64,000 bases of DNA from Hygrophila difformis. Its lineage: Eukaryota > Streptophyta > Magnoliopsida > Lamiales > Acanthaceae. The notes under the pieces are model-generated. The model did not search any database and was not told the DNA's origin. It saw nothing but the letters and a program-made list of their open reading frames with translations. This document shows positions 11,276 through 24,700 of the stretch, in pieces (position 1 is the first letter of the stretch; every line of letters begins with the position of its first letter). The stretch lies in NCBI GenBank assembly GCA_030278955.1, contig JAOANR010000005.1, positions 35,839,105-35,903,104 of the forward strand. Reading direction: 5' to 3'. Position numbers and translations under genes: made by a program.

Positions 11276-14200
11276 TCAAAGTTCAGAAAGAATGGCTGGG
11301 ATGTAATGAGATAATTCTGCAGTAAGTGACTGAAACCCATTCACAAGCTGGGTGTGAAATTCCTGATCCTCCTCACCAATGAGTCGAAAGTGCACCCGTA
11401 TAGCACGCTTGCAAACAGCCATAAACTCAAGTAGTGCAGCTATCAGTTGCTGCAGTTCCTGGGAACGCAGCCTTGTGGCAGGTTCACCAGAGAGGAAAGC
11501 CGTACATACACTAAGGACTCCACTGTTTACCTGTAGTGTAGGGTGAAATTCAATAAAAAGCAAAGGAGTATAAATCGGAAAATTATAGCCGGTCAGTTGC
11601 CACAAGAAGAAACAAAGAACACAATATCGAATATAATATCTTAGTTGCTCACTTGCACAGCGACAGAGCCTTGAAGTATCCTTTGCAGACTCTGGAGACG
11701 TGGGAGTTGATCACCTTCTGAACTGCGTGGCTCTTCAAGTTCATTTCTTAGTGCTGCTGTCCGAGTTTCAATCATCCCAATTGCGTTCTCCACAGGAGAG
11801 AACTCAAGTGATTCTGATTTAGTTACCTGGAGACGGTTAACTAGAGCAGGGAAAGAACCCTCAGTTTGTAGTACTGTGCGCCGCTTCCACTGATCTTCCA
11901 ATCCACCTTGTGTCTTCCCATTTTTTGTGAAGGGTGTGTCAAACAAGAAGCGGTCGAAAACCCGTGCATGAACACTCCCAGTAGAAAGTGAGAATATTCT
12001 CTCCCTTCTGCTCCCCAAGTCCTCGTCTTCCATGACCGGATCAACTGCAGTAATCTGCAGGTAGCAAACTTCTGCTTGCAGTTCATCTGCTTTAACCTGC
12101 CTCGAGTCTGGGATGACATGCAATGTCGCACCATCCATTCTTGATTCATATATGTGACTAAGTTTCTCCATGATATCACCCAACCTGACATCACGAGGCT
12201 CTCTATAGACATACTCTTTCCTATTAAGCTTCCCAAACTTTTCACCATAGAATCCTACCCTATAATATGTTGCATCTGCAAAAGGAATAGGGCTGGATTC
12301 CTGCTCAAGGATTGACTCGTATATGTTGGTTAGCATTGTGTGACACTTGGCAAGCTGGCCATACGCCCTTCTGCTTTTATAAACTGGAATGACAAGTTCC
12401 AGAATGCTGGCGCAGAAATGATGGAGCTCAGCTTGAGAGAAAAGTTTATTTGCAAGCTGCAGATATTTAACTGCTGAATCAACTGTAAGCTTTGAAGCAC
12501 CATATCCTTCTACCTCAGCGGCTGACGCCTCTGAAGTGATCTCTCCACTGACCATGGGGCATATTTTTCGTAATGCACAAACATGATCGGTACTCCAAAC
12601 TCCATCCTTCCTACTTACTAGGGCCTGAAAAATATTCCATGTCAACAAATGTAAGTCAAACCCACAATTTTAATCTGTGCGATTCCTAAAAAGGGGCTAT
12701 ATCTAAAACCTTGGATTTCATAACGTCTAGGATTTGAATTTTTTTTTACAATCCAAAATGTGCATTTTATTTATTGTTCTTTGGAAGAAAACTTAAACGT
12801 GCAATCTGAATAGAATTAGTCGATATAAACTGCATCCATAGTCCATAATTGATAAGACAGCTTGAGAAAAGAAAAATTATGAAAGAAAGCATTTGGTGAA
12901 TTCCTTAGTGTGAACAGTCATGAATACTGCTAAGGTGCTGGATTAATTAATATACACCACTAGGGGTATTCCCTCAATTTTTGTCCACTATATTTACATA
13001 AATGAAAAATAACTCACTACAAACTCAATATATATCGTCAAATTATGTCAAATGGCCAGATCCGGCACACTTTCCAGTCTCATATACTGCACATGCTGTC
13101 ACTCCACTACCCTACACTAGCCAGAAAATAGGCTAAATCCAGCCATTAGGTCTAAGCTGACAACCCAGTGAGTTTATATTGCCTATTTTTCAAATCAGTA
13201 TACATACCGACCTTAAACTAGAAACAAATCTTTCTAGTGGCCAATTTTGATTAACACACATTTTCCACTCTCAACCTCAAGCAATTAACAACACTCAATT
13301 TCTGTTGGTTTATAACTTAGAATGTCTAAGTGAAAGCACAGGGCAACAACCTCTCAGGCTTTATCCCAATAAGCAAATTCCTAAGCCACATCAAACCCTG
13401 ATAAAATATGAAGACATGAAACTATGCAGCACTCTCTGCATAAGGAAAATGTTTGGCATTTCTCTAGGGAAAGTACCATTTGGCCTGTTTGGTTGACACG
13501 TTTCTTCACACTTTTTCAGTACCATTTCTTCTGGGATTCTAACCAAAAAAAAAGTACAATCTAATAATAATTCAGACATTATCTCCTATTTAATAATACA
13601 ATTTAATAATAATAATTCAACTATTTCTCCCTACTTAAATTTCATATACTGACAAAACCCTACATACGAGAGGAAACAAACAACTTGATTTGATTCTCCA
13701 CCTAGTTCTAATATTTTATCATTCACTACTTTGTTTACAGTTCATTTAAAGTTTCCCGTTCACCTAATCTAAACTAAATCCAGAATTAAAAGGGTCATAA
13801 AAGACAGGAGCTTCGTAGTGAACTACATTATATTAAAGGATGACACTGCCCTGGTTCGGGAATAATAAGCACAGCCACGCACCTGCTGCCGCTCACTGCC
13901 TACCTCTCAGTCAAAGTAATATAGAACACCCACCAATTGCAAAAGAAAGAAAGTACAAAGAGCATAACCCACCTGCATCACCACTCCAGCTACAGCAACA
14001 GCACATTGTGCTGCTTCAGCCCAAGATTGCATTTCTTGATGAGCATCGCATAGGTGCAATAACCACATTATGTGGAGATCTGGAACAGGAGCAAATGCTA
14101 TTGCAAGTTTGTGAAAGCTCTCTGCAGCAGCATATCTGTCCAGTGTCATGATAGAAGCCTAGCAGAAAATCGAACAAATGTATGGTATTATATAAAAAAT

Positions 14201-17200
14201 TCCACTTTGTTAAGTATGGAACAAGTCAAAAAAGGTATTGAAGATCTAAGGACATACATACCAGAAGTGCATGTTCCAGGCTGGCATCAAGAGCCAAAAG
14301 AAGACTGTCGGAGAGGACTTTTACTTCTGACCAGGACCAACAATTCTCTGGCAATTCTTCACGGTTGGCAAGAAGAGCTTTTTCAGGAAGGCCACAATCT
14401 GTGAGAGTATCAACACTCTTCTGCTCATTTGCCATTTCCTCCAATGATTTTCGAAGTCGTCGTGCTTCACCACTTTCTTCTAGAGTTCCATCAGATTTCA
14501 TGTGTGTCACTTGTATATCAGACATCAACTCCGACAATGTAATAGTTAAAACAACCCGCAGTCTTGCTGCCTGTGTGAAGTAAGAGAAAGAACTCTGCAA
14601 AAGTAAAAATTTGTTAATTTTGAAGAATGAAACAGTATTAAAGATCACAAAACATAAGAAGACACAACGATAAGCCCACCCGAACAAGTATCTGAAGCCC
14701 AATAACAGCCCTTTTCCTAATATTTTCGTTTCGGTAAACTGCAAGCCGAAGAAGATGGAAAGCAATCTGCTTTAGAAAACGATCATTTTCCCTCGCCATT
14801 AGTGTAGCTCCATGAAGCTGGAAGACACTATTGAACACTGGAAAGAGAGCTTTCCAGAGAGCCAAGGGCTGGTTGTGTGAGAATATTATCATAAATATAG
14901 ATGTAATGCAGTCAAGTTTGCCATAATCTGTAGCAATAGTATGTGATGCTACAGCCCCAGAAAATTTCTCAATTATTTCCAAAACCTGAAGACTGACTGC
15001 AGCACTCAGGTTCTCCTCCCAAAGTTCCTGAAACAGCAAAGGTGCGATTTCATAAGTTGTCCAGTTATCTTAATGAAGCTGATAATGGCCCCCTTTGGCA
15101 CTTTCAACATTCTGTGTAATGACATCCTACCAATTTTTGCCTCAATATTGGGTGCAAAGATTCCCTTAAAGCTTGGGTTGAAGATCCAATTCTTGAAGAT
15201 TGGGCTTGAGCAAGAGCTTCCCTCAAGGAATATGGCTGACTAGGAGAGCTGAGTTGGGAGTTGACCCTCTGCCACAAGTATCCATTTTCAGGTGTCCCTT
15301 GAGGCTGCATAAATGGAAGATTTGGCACATTTAGCACTTATATAGGTGATGCAAGATAAAAATAAATAAATAAATTAAACCATGGAAAAATATGGATCTG
15401 AGAGAGAGAGATAATTACTCCAACTTCTTGGTGCGCAGCCTCAAGAAGATACTGATTAATCGCTGGAGAAAGTGTTTCAGAGTACTTCGAAGAAAACGGC
15501 TTGTCTCCCAGGGGACTACGAGAACTACTGCCCATAAGTATACTATCCTCAGGCTTTCTGTTCTGCTAAATATCCATATTAACAACTAAGTAAAGTTAGA
15601 TATAGAACCTGGCATGATAATGGTGATACGAGGAACAACAGATATAATATAGAACACAAAACACAAGCTCAGACATGATATGAATCTTTGAATCCAAAAA
15701 TTAATATAAATCAAATATCACTAAGTTCTAAGTTCCAACACCACCAAACTATTTCAAAATAAATAAATAAATATACAGATTGTTTTTCACATTTGCATGA
15801 AAGTGTACAAATGCTGTTAATCCACCAGAAGAAAATTAAAGAAACCTTGAAATAATATATATTTATATACATATATTAAATAAACAATAAATAAATAACA
15901 AGGTTCAGAATTAATGTAGTCCAGGCAGGCTAGTCGAAAGGCCAGCCAAACTAGAAAAACAGAACAATGCAATGCAGTTAAACATAACAGAAATATTCAA
16001 GAAAGAGAATAATACAGAATGAGACACCCATGATGAATTGTTGATTAAAATACAATGAACTAAATCAACTCAATCCTGTAGGACTGAAAGTGGCAGGGTT
16101 GTAAATCACATCACATGCCTAGGAAAAACGATATAAAATCGATGTGGAAGTTCAATCTGCACGCAATTAAGTATCAGACACTCTCAAACCATCATAAAAT
16201 ACTCCCATACACAACATGGCTCCTGTATAAGGATCTAAGAAACCACAATAATAAGAAAATCAAATTATATTAATGAAATTTGGAAATAGCAAACTCCATC
16301 TTATGTATGCCCTCTTCTAGACACATTGTACCATTCCATATGAAACCCTATTTCCTTTAAAGCTCAGTGCGTTTCATTTCTTTTAATGTGACCTTTTTAT
16401 AAGCAGAATTATTCTCCCAAGCATCCATGATCCATTTGCCAAGTTCTACACTCAAGTATGGTTGATTGATCTCTACTCTTCCACTGGGAAGCCCTCACAA
16501 CCACCACTGGTCACCATCCTACTAGCAAGCAGAAACTTCACAAGGAATACCTTACACTTGTGGCCTCCTCATCATTAAATGCCATCCAGTTAGACCTTAA
16601 TTCATTAATTGTCCTTCATATAGGTATACAAAAATGCACCATCGTACTCCAACGTCTGTATAAGTTTATATTCATGTGCATCATTTGTGCAATGATAAAT
16701 TATTTTTTTCCATCCAAAATTACATAAATGAACATATCAATTCCAAATATATATGGATAATAAAATAAACTAATAGCTTTCATCTATATGTGCCACAAAT
16801 AGCTATGACAACACCTTCAGATATATTAATAAATTAACAAGAACGAGAATTCCATAGCCCCCACTTGCAGCTACAAATATTTTACTGAGAATAGAATACT
16901 TTAGCCAAAAATCTTTCTAAAGCAAAAGGTGTAGCCCATTTCGAGGAAAACAAATTGAGGCAATAGGCATTATCATCACTCTATATATGTGTTCATGAGA
17001 ACGCTAACTTATATGCACCACCAGAAATAGTTACGGGCAAACACAATCAATCTGCTGCATGAACAGCTGAGACAGGGAGTGGGGATATATCCAGCCATTA
17101 GATATTGATTGCACATCTGGAGTTATGTGAGAAGAAAAAGGAAAGTTAAAAACGACATTACCTCAAAATGAATTAAGCATTCTTCCAAAAGTTTGAAAAA

Positions 17201-20200
17201 TAATCTGGTACGAGCAATGCTTTGTTGCCAAGCTTTGATAAGAGATGCATCATCCAGATTGCGAATTATTTGCAAAATCGTAATCAGAACTTCACGCTTC
17301 TCTGCTGAACTCAAATGGTAGAAGACGGGCATTTCATCAAGGACCTATAATACAGAAAGTAAATACAGCAACATGATACACGGCTGTGTCAACTTCCAGT
17401 GCATAGAATCATACATCAAACTAAAGCATCCCCCAAAACAAGAACAATACAATCCACCAAGGAAATGGAGTGCATAGAAAAAGTATATTTGCTGATTTAT
17501 GCCATAAAACCATTCAAGCCATGCATATATCTTTCCTCAGATATTTAGTCCCAGTTATTTCATGAAAAGTTTCTAGTATTGACAGTAAAGATGTTTGGGA
17601 CAAAATTGATAATCAAGCTTGTCTTGTCTATGGTACAAGAGATAAACGTTTAAATTTAAATCTGAATAGGAGGTAATAATGAACCTATTATGACATTGTT
17701 TTTTTTCTTCTTCTTTAATTTAAGATAAAGGAAAGAATGTTAAATAGAATGTGTCTGTAGAAAAGTATACGGATTAGGTGAAACTACATGATCCAATGCA
17801 GGGCATAAAACTATATTTAGATATCTGTTCATAAATCCAAGCCGAAGAGAACAAAATCTGTAACATGCTTCCACCATTTAACCATTCTCCTTTATCATTT
17901 TATCATTTTGAATTTACCACAATAATTAATCAAAAAAATTAAATAAATAAATAATAGAGAAATTCCATGTGCTACTGCCGGCAAAATTTGAGGTAAAAAT
18001 TGATCCATTAGGGTACGCTAATGAATTGCTTTAAGCTTTTGTAACCCCCCTGCTTCTAGGCGGCAGCAATACAGGTGGTATCAAAGCATGCTATATGTGT
18101 TACAACTTGCCCTATCCCAAAACACTTAAATTCAGATTTGGGAACCCTTATGCGATAAGCGGTTGTGTCTTACATGTCTTGTCTTCGTGAGCCTAATAAA
18201 TTAACTGGCCACTAGTTTTGATTAGCCAGTATGGCATGGCACACCCGCTGGAATGTTGGGGCGTTACAGCTTTCCATAGAAAATATTTGTTTGTAACACT
18301 CATTATAAAATCATAATCGACAAATTAACCCGGCTCAAAAAGGATAGTATCATCACAAATATGTGTACACGCATCTACTTCAAAAGTGAATCTAGTAACA
18401 GTATATAACAATAAAAGAGTTTCGAAAAAGTTTAAATTAACAATCAGAAAAATAAAATAAAATAACACACCTGGCCCACAAGAGGAAAGTACAGTTGAGC
18501 TATATAAAGTTTATCTTCGAGCTTTTGGTACCGAACATCAAACTCATGCTTGCACAATAAAACCACCAAAATTCTAGCCGCCTACGAGTAACCAAATTAA
18601 ATTTATAAGAAATTGAGAAAACCACCAAGAGAATATTAACATAAACAATGTTTTGACTAGTATCAAGGAAGAAAAGAAGAATTTAGAGCCTTAGCTTTTT
18701 ATTGTGTAAAAATCAACTCCGGTATGGCACTCACCTTGGCCCGCATGGATAAATCTTCATGGTCCCATGTAAGGAAGATCTCTTGAATGAGGACAGAAGA
18801 AAGGTAATTTCTGGGATGAAAAAGGCACCATAATTAGACTCTCCAATTATCAAAACTACAAAAATAACATCAATCATCATGTCATGATGGTAATGTACAA
18901 ATATTGTTGAAATTGAACAAATGTTGTATTGGTGGTGGTGGTGGTCCATTTTTATGATGATTCAATGGTAATGTACCATACAGTTGAGGGTTCTTTGTTT
19001 TCCTCCAGTTGTTCATCTTTAATTGTTGGAAGTGTTCATTACTCTTCCAACAAAGAGGATGATTAGCACGTGAGTTACAATGGCTGGCTTTTCCGCGTAG
19101 TCGTGAGATTTACGGTTCAAGTTGAAGACTTGAAGTAGATTTTTGTACTCTCCAAAATCACCTTGAGGGTGAGAGATTGAGAATAAAACCATTTATAGGT
19201 TAATTATGATTTTTCTGTGTTTCCTAGATTAGGTTCGTTGAGATTTTACTTCACTTCAAGCTTATCAGTTGTCTTCTACGCGCCCGCTCACGCTTCGCTG
19301 ACCTATCACACACTCTATAAATAGTCCCATTTATCTCATTTACGCAATTCAAGAAAGAAATTTCGCTTTTGAATATCAAGAATATAAATCGACAACTCAA
19401 AAGGTTATTACAGGTAGCTGGCTTCATGAAAAGTTCAAATACTTACCTATCTGATGGATCTCTGCCAGGCATTTCCACAAATAGATCGTGATCACATAAG
19501 ATTTGCAAAAAGGTAAGCTTGCAATCATGGAGCACTGATTGACACACCCCAGAGAATTTGTCAAGGTACAAAGACACCTATAAATCAATACATCAATTTG
19601 AACAAGTTTCCATGGCAATTAAGAACACCATAGAGAGGGTGAAAAATTAACAAAATAAGAAAACAATCAAACAAATTGAAATTCAAAGGAAACAGAGCAA
19701 AATCATAACTCGGATGGTAAATATTAGTACGATTTCAAATCATCCCAAATATACACAGAAGGCACACCTGTGTGCTAGGGAAAGCAATTATATCTTAAAA
19801 GGAAAATTGAAAGGACTACAACAGGTATTTGTAGAAAGAGGATGAATAATTAGTCAATTACAGCATTCTGTTCAAAGCAGAGCATGGAAGTGACCCATGA
19901 CTTGGATAAGAGATATAACAGCTATTCATGTGCACTAAGGACCTACCAAACAACAACTAAACCTAGACTCACAAAAACCTATTCTTGAATCTTGACAACC
20001 ACGTCCTAAATACATCTGCAGGCATACACAATGAGGAAACAATGCTCAATCTCCAACACACTGACAAAGAAGAGCAATAAAATGTGGGACATGGTTTGTG
20101 ACTCATAAACCAGTCTTCCTCTTCTCTTAAGTTCTCAAATTTAAGAAAAAAAATATTCACCCATGTTGCATGCAAATTTCAATAAAAGCATTGAAGCATG

Positions 20201-21731
20201 TGTAGAGAAACATAATGGACAAAAGTAGCAGGCATACCAGTTCAAAGACTTGGCGGGGTTCTATGATAGACAGAAGATCGTAACAAAAGAAAGCTAAGCT
20301 ACTGTTCAGATATTTGGCCAACCCCAAACCCTTTTTGCAGCGTTCATGAACTTCTGTTAGGAGGCAGTCATACAATTGCATTATACACCTAAAAACACCT
20401 TCTTTTAACTGCATTGGAGGAACATCTTCTCCTACAAAAGAATTGAGACATAAAATATCAACAATTATAGCAGGAGATCATAGTGGTTGAACTGACTTCA
20501 GGCAAGTCTCGGATAAATGTTTTCAGCAAGCACAATAAGCCAACGAAATACAACTCCTATCAGTAACCATTGTGACCATACATCACGTTATAAATTCACG
20601 TGAAGAAGGTGAAGTGGGTATGTTTATATATTTGTGTGTGTGTGTGCAAAATACAAAAAGTATGTGTTCAGAATTTATTCCAACAGTTAGAAGGATAAAA
20701 TAAAAAAGGTGAATTAAGTTTGGATGAGTGGATTTGATTTTCGGCTGTCCAGTATGCCAATGTTGGAAGAAAAAAAAAAAGAATCACTGGAAGACTATTT
20801 TATCTTCTCTCAAACTGACAGAAAAAGAATAAAATAAAATACAATAAAAGGAAGAAAACGACATTTGGTCCTAATCTCCTATATGATATACCCAAACCGT
20901 AAATACTTAAATAATCTTGTATAAAATCACAAAGCATAAATGATCATGAATCGGGTTCAAAGGAACGGATGTTGGCCATGGATTATCATGTACATGGCTA
21001 CAGATATTCGAAATGTGCTAATAATAATGAACAATGGTCATGGGTGATTGTGGTTTCCATGGGCATGGTTTAAACTTTAAATATCCATGGGCTCCGACTA
21101 GAGTTCCAAGGCATGGTTGTTTAATGAAAAGCATAAAAAGAAAAAGAGGGAGTTCATTTAGTCACATAAGTATACCACTGTATGCTAATAATCCCATAAA
21201 ATATATACAACATTAAAAAATATATACTTCCTCTGTTTTTAAATTTTTGCTCCGGACCCACCCAGCACGCAATTCAATGCACGTTTTAAACCATTAATAA
21301 CTCAAATTCGGTACAAGTAAAAATTAGAAAAGTTCGATATTTAAAAAATACAAGACGAGACGCATCTAACAAGATCCCACCTGGCTATATTTTAATTTGT
21401 ATAACTATGATAAAACTTTAAATGAAAGGCATTATGTAAATAATAGTCATTTGCTCAATGGAGCAAATATAAACAAACGGAGGAAGTATAACATAAAAAT
21501 AGAATAATATATAGTGATATTTATAATAATAATAATATATTTACACACACACTGTCAACCTTTCTCCACCACTGTCGCCACCGCTTACCAGCATCACTAC
21601 CCGATGCCTTGGTCAACCGTGTTACCCCCATAATTGCCAGAAACCAGTCCACGGGTGGGGGTGGGAGTGAGGGGTGGGGGTGGGATTGGGGGTGCTCGCC
21701 TGGCAGCAGTTCTGGCAGTGGAGCGTGGAAG

Positions 21732-21766
<35 letters not shown>

Positions 21767-24700
21767 TGCCAAATATTTACTAAAAGGGCATTTGCCTTTC
21801 AGTTAAACTTGAGAGGCTAAATGTAATTCTCCTTTACATGTTTGTGCAGCTTCAAAACTAATCAATACCCCTATTGGCAATATCTTACAGTACCATAAGA
21901 GTCATGATTGGATGGATTATGGACTTGGACATGGGGACTTTAAATGCATAGCTCGAATCTACACAAATCATTTTGGGCAAACTAAAAAGAGATTTCAAAC
22001 TCATCTTAATTTTTAACCAATATAAAGAGGGCATAAATTTCTCATTTAACCTAGTGATTTCAAATCCTTGCTGAGATGCTGACCATGGGCGCATCTCTTT
22101 GGGACAATTGTTTTTAACCCTTCTTTTCCATATTCTAAAATAAACAACGGATTCTGAAGGATCTCAAATTCCTTCACTTCACAGCCCTTAAAAGAAAAGA
22201 ATACAATACCTGGAAGATTATGATAGAACAACCTAGTCTGCTCCAATGCCATGGATTTGACAATGAGTTCAAGGAAAAACCACGCCATAGCCAACACATC
22301 ATCATAAACTGGACCAACACGATAACCTTTGGCCTAAGTTTAAAAACCACAAAGTAGAAGAAATACAAGCAACGATCATCAATCCCAAATCATAAAATCA
22401 AATTTTAAGAGTGAGTTCACATAGTATAAGTCTAGACGCTAGAAAAACTAAAATTCTTCACCCAAGGTTGCACTTACACCCTAAAACATATTTAACAATT
22501 AAACAAGCGTCACCAGATCTTCTAAGCCTTTAATCAGCCATGTGAATCAGTTATATGAATGATATGTCACCTTCATCAAACAAATATTCTCACTTCAATT
22601 GAAGGTTATGACCCTATTTGGCAACTCCATCAAGCAATTAAACTTAATGAGCTCCTAATATTAATTGGCGCTGTTTTATAACAAAAAAAATTGTGAACTT
22701 AATTAATTACATGAATCTAATAGGCTGTTTGGATGAGCTTTTCGAAACCTGCTTTAGGCTTATGCTTCAAAATAAAAACAATCTTTTTAATAATAATTTT
22801 TATATCTATCCAAACAAGTTATAACATTTGAACATGCATGATAGTAAAAGCCCATCCAAACAGGCTCTAAATTTTTTAAGTAAATTTAATTTTTGAATTT
22901 TGAGTGAAATATATGCTAAAAACTACACTTTATCACTTATGGCATTCAAAACTCTTGGTTTTTCCTTCCCATTGTTTAGCAAGAAATTAAGTGAGTCTCT
23001 AAATCCCACCATTATATTGAAGTACCTAGAAGCTTCCTTCAAACATGATCAAACCCTCTAAAAACTGTTTCCCTACTTTTTCACCGATTGGCATTTCATT
23101 TACTTTCTATCAAAAGCTATTAAATAACTTTTATCTAGTCAACTACGCTGATGTATCCTCATCTCAGCTGACAGCTAACTTACCCCTTTTGTTACTAGTA
23201 TGAAGCCAGGATAATCAAATTTTTATGAAGTATACAGGGCAGTACAGAAAGAATAAAATATATATTGCACGCCTCGTGTCACAACATGCAAGCATAGAAA
23301 AAACTTTCCAAGCTATGAAAACTAACTTAAGTCATGTTATTTTGAAGCATACTTGTAGAAACCAGCACCAAAAGTATCTGAACTTAATAGTACCTTACTA
23401 CGTGCCAAACTTCCCCATACTGTGGATAAACCAGGATACACCGGTGGTTGACGACCCCCAAAATCATCAAAAGCAAAGTCTACATAGTTCACCAGGAAAA
23501 GATTTCTTTCACCATCATCAACTGATTCCTGCTGCACCCTGTGGAACAGAACACTACACTAACACAAAAGTTCTTTTCCTGGATGCAATATTACATATTT
23601 AAGAGAGCGATAGAACAGGAGTTTAGCTGTAACCATGCAAGTGAATGGAAGTAAACAAAAAAGTATACATACATATATATATATATGCATATATTCATAC
23701 CGTGTTAAAATATTAACCATAGCTCTGAAGGCTGCAACCTGAATAGGACATCACGTGAATATAGAGCCATTAATTACATTATTAAAAGTACTAAATCTAT
23801 GTTAAAGGGTAAGTTTGATGCCACCCTACACACCTGCAAAGTCTCTCCACCATTGCCTATGAGATGGAGAAGCATATTCAAGACAGGATGAAGAAACTGA
23901 AGCAAGGCTGTTGAATCAACACTCTTCAAACTATTAATCGCCTGGAAGATAAAATTGAAAAACATTAATCAATCAATAGCTTGAAAGATATTCTCAATTC
24001 TTAAGTAAATGTCAAGTACCAATTTGTTCATGAAAATAAATTTCTATTCACCACACGCACACACATAAATATATAAATAAATGAACTACCAAAAAAAAAG
24101 TTCCAATAATTCAAGGACATGATATGCAAAACCTAGGTTTTTGACAGCAAGACAAAATGAGAAGGGTTGGCCAGAACATCTATTTAGATGAAGCTATTTA
24201 TCATGGAGCATATAGAAACAAATATATCAGTTGACCAGGTGACTTAACAAGTAGAAAGATGTACCAATTTTAAGAGGATCAAGTAAGCATAATTTCATTT
24301 TTAAAGAAAGAAATAAATAATTTTTTTTTTAAAAAAAAAAAAATCAAACCTCGAGAAGCTCAGATCCCCACGGAGGACTTGTTCGAAGAATGTGCCTATC
24401 ATATTCAAGGAAAAAATCTCGGATTCTCTCGCTTATGGGGTAGAGTGATGAACACAAGCGCAACCGTAGTCGAAATATATTTTTTCCATCCTCTAAGTAA
24501 TCAACCCTCTCCTGAAAAATTATAGAGGAAATGGGAATGCAGAAACAAGTAAATCAACTTCAATAGCTTCTCGATGGTTGATCCAGTAGAAGAAATGATG
24601 CAAAGATGATATAACTACAAATCATGCAATTTGAAAACAATAGAAGACCAGAGACAATATCATAACAAATAAAGCAGTTCAATTTATTTCAGTAGCCAAA

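Noticed and set aside
13840..14151. Open frames on plus opposite SPIKE1 exons (also 14072-14404, 14365-14583)
   Set aside because: Shadows of SPIKE1 coding exons on the minus strand.
21521..21772. Minus-strand frame with (Thr-His)n
   Set aside because: Created by the GT microsatellite.
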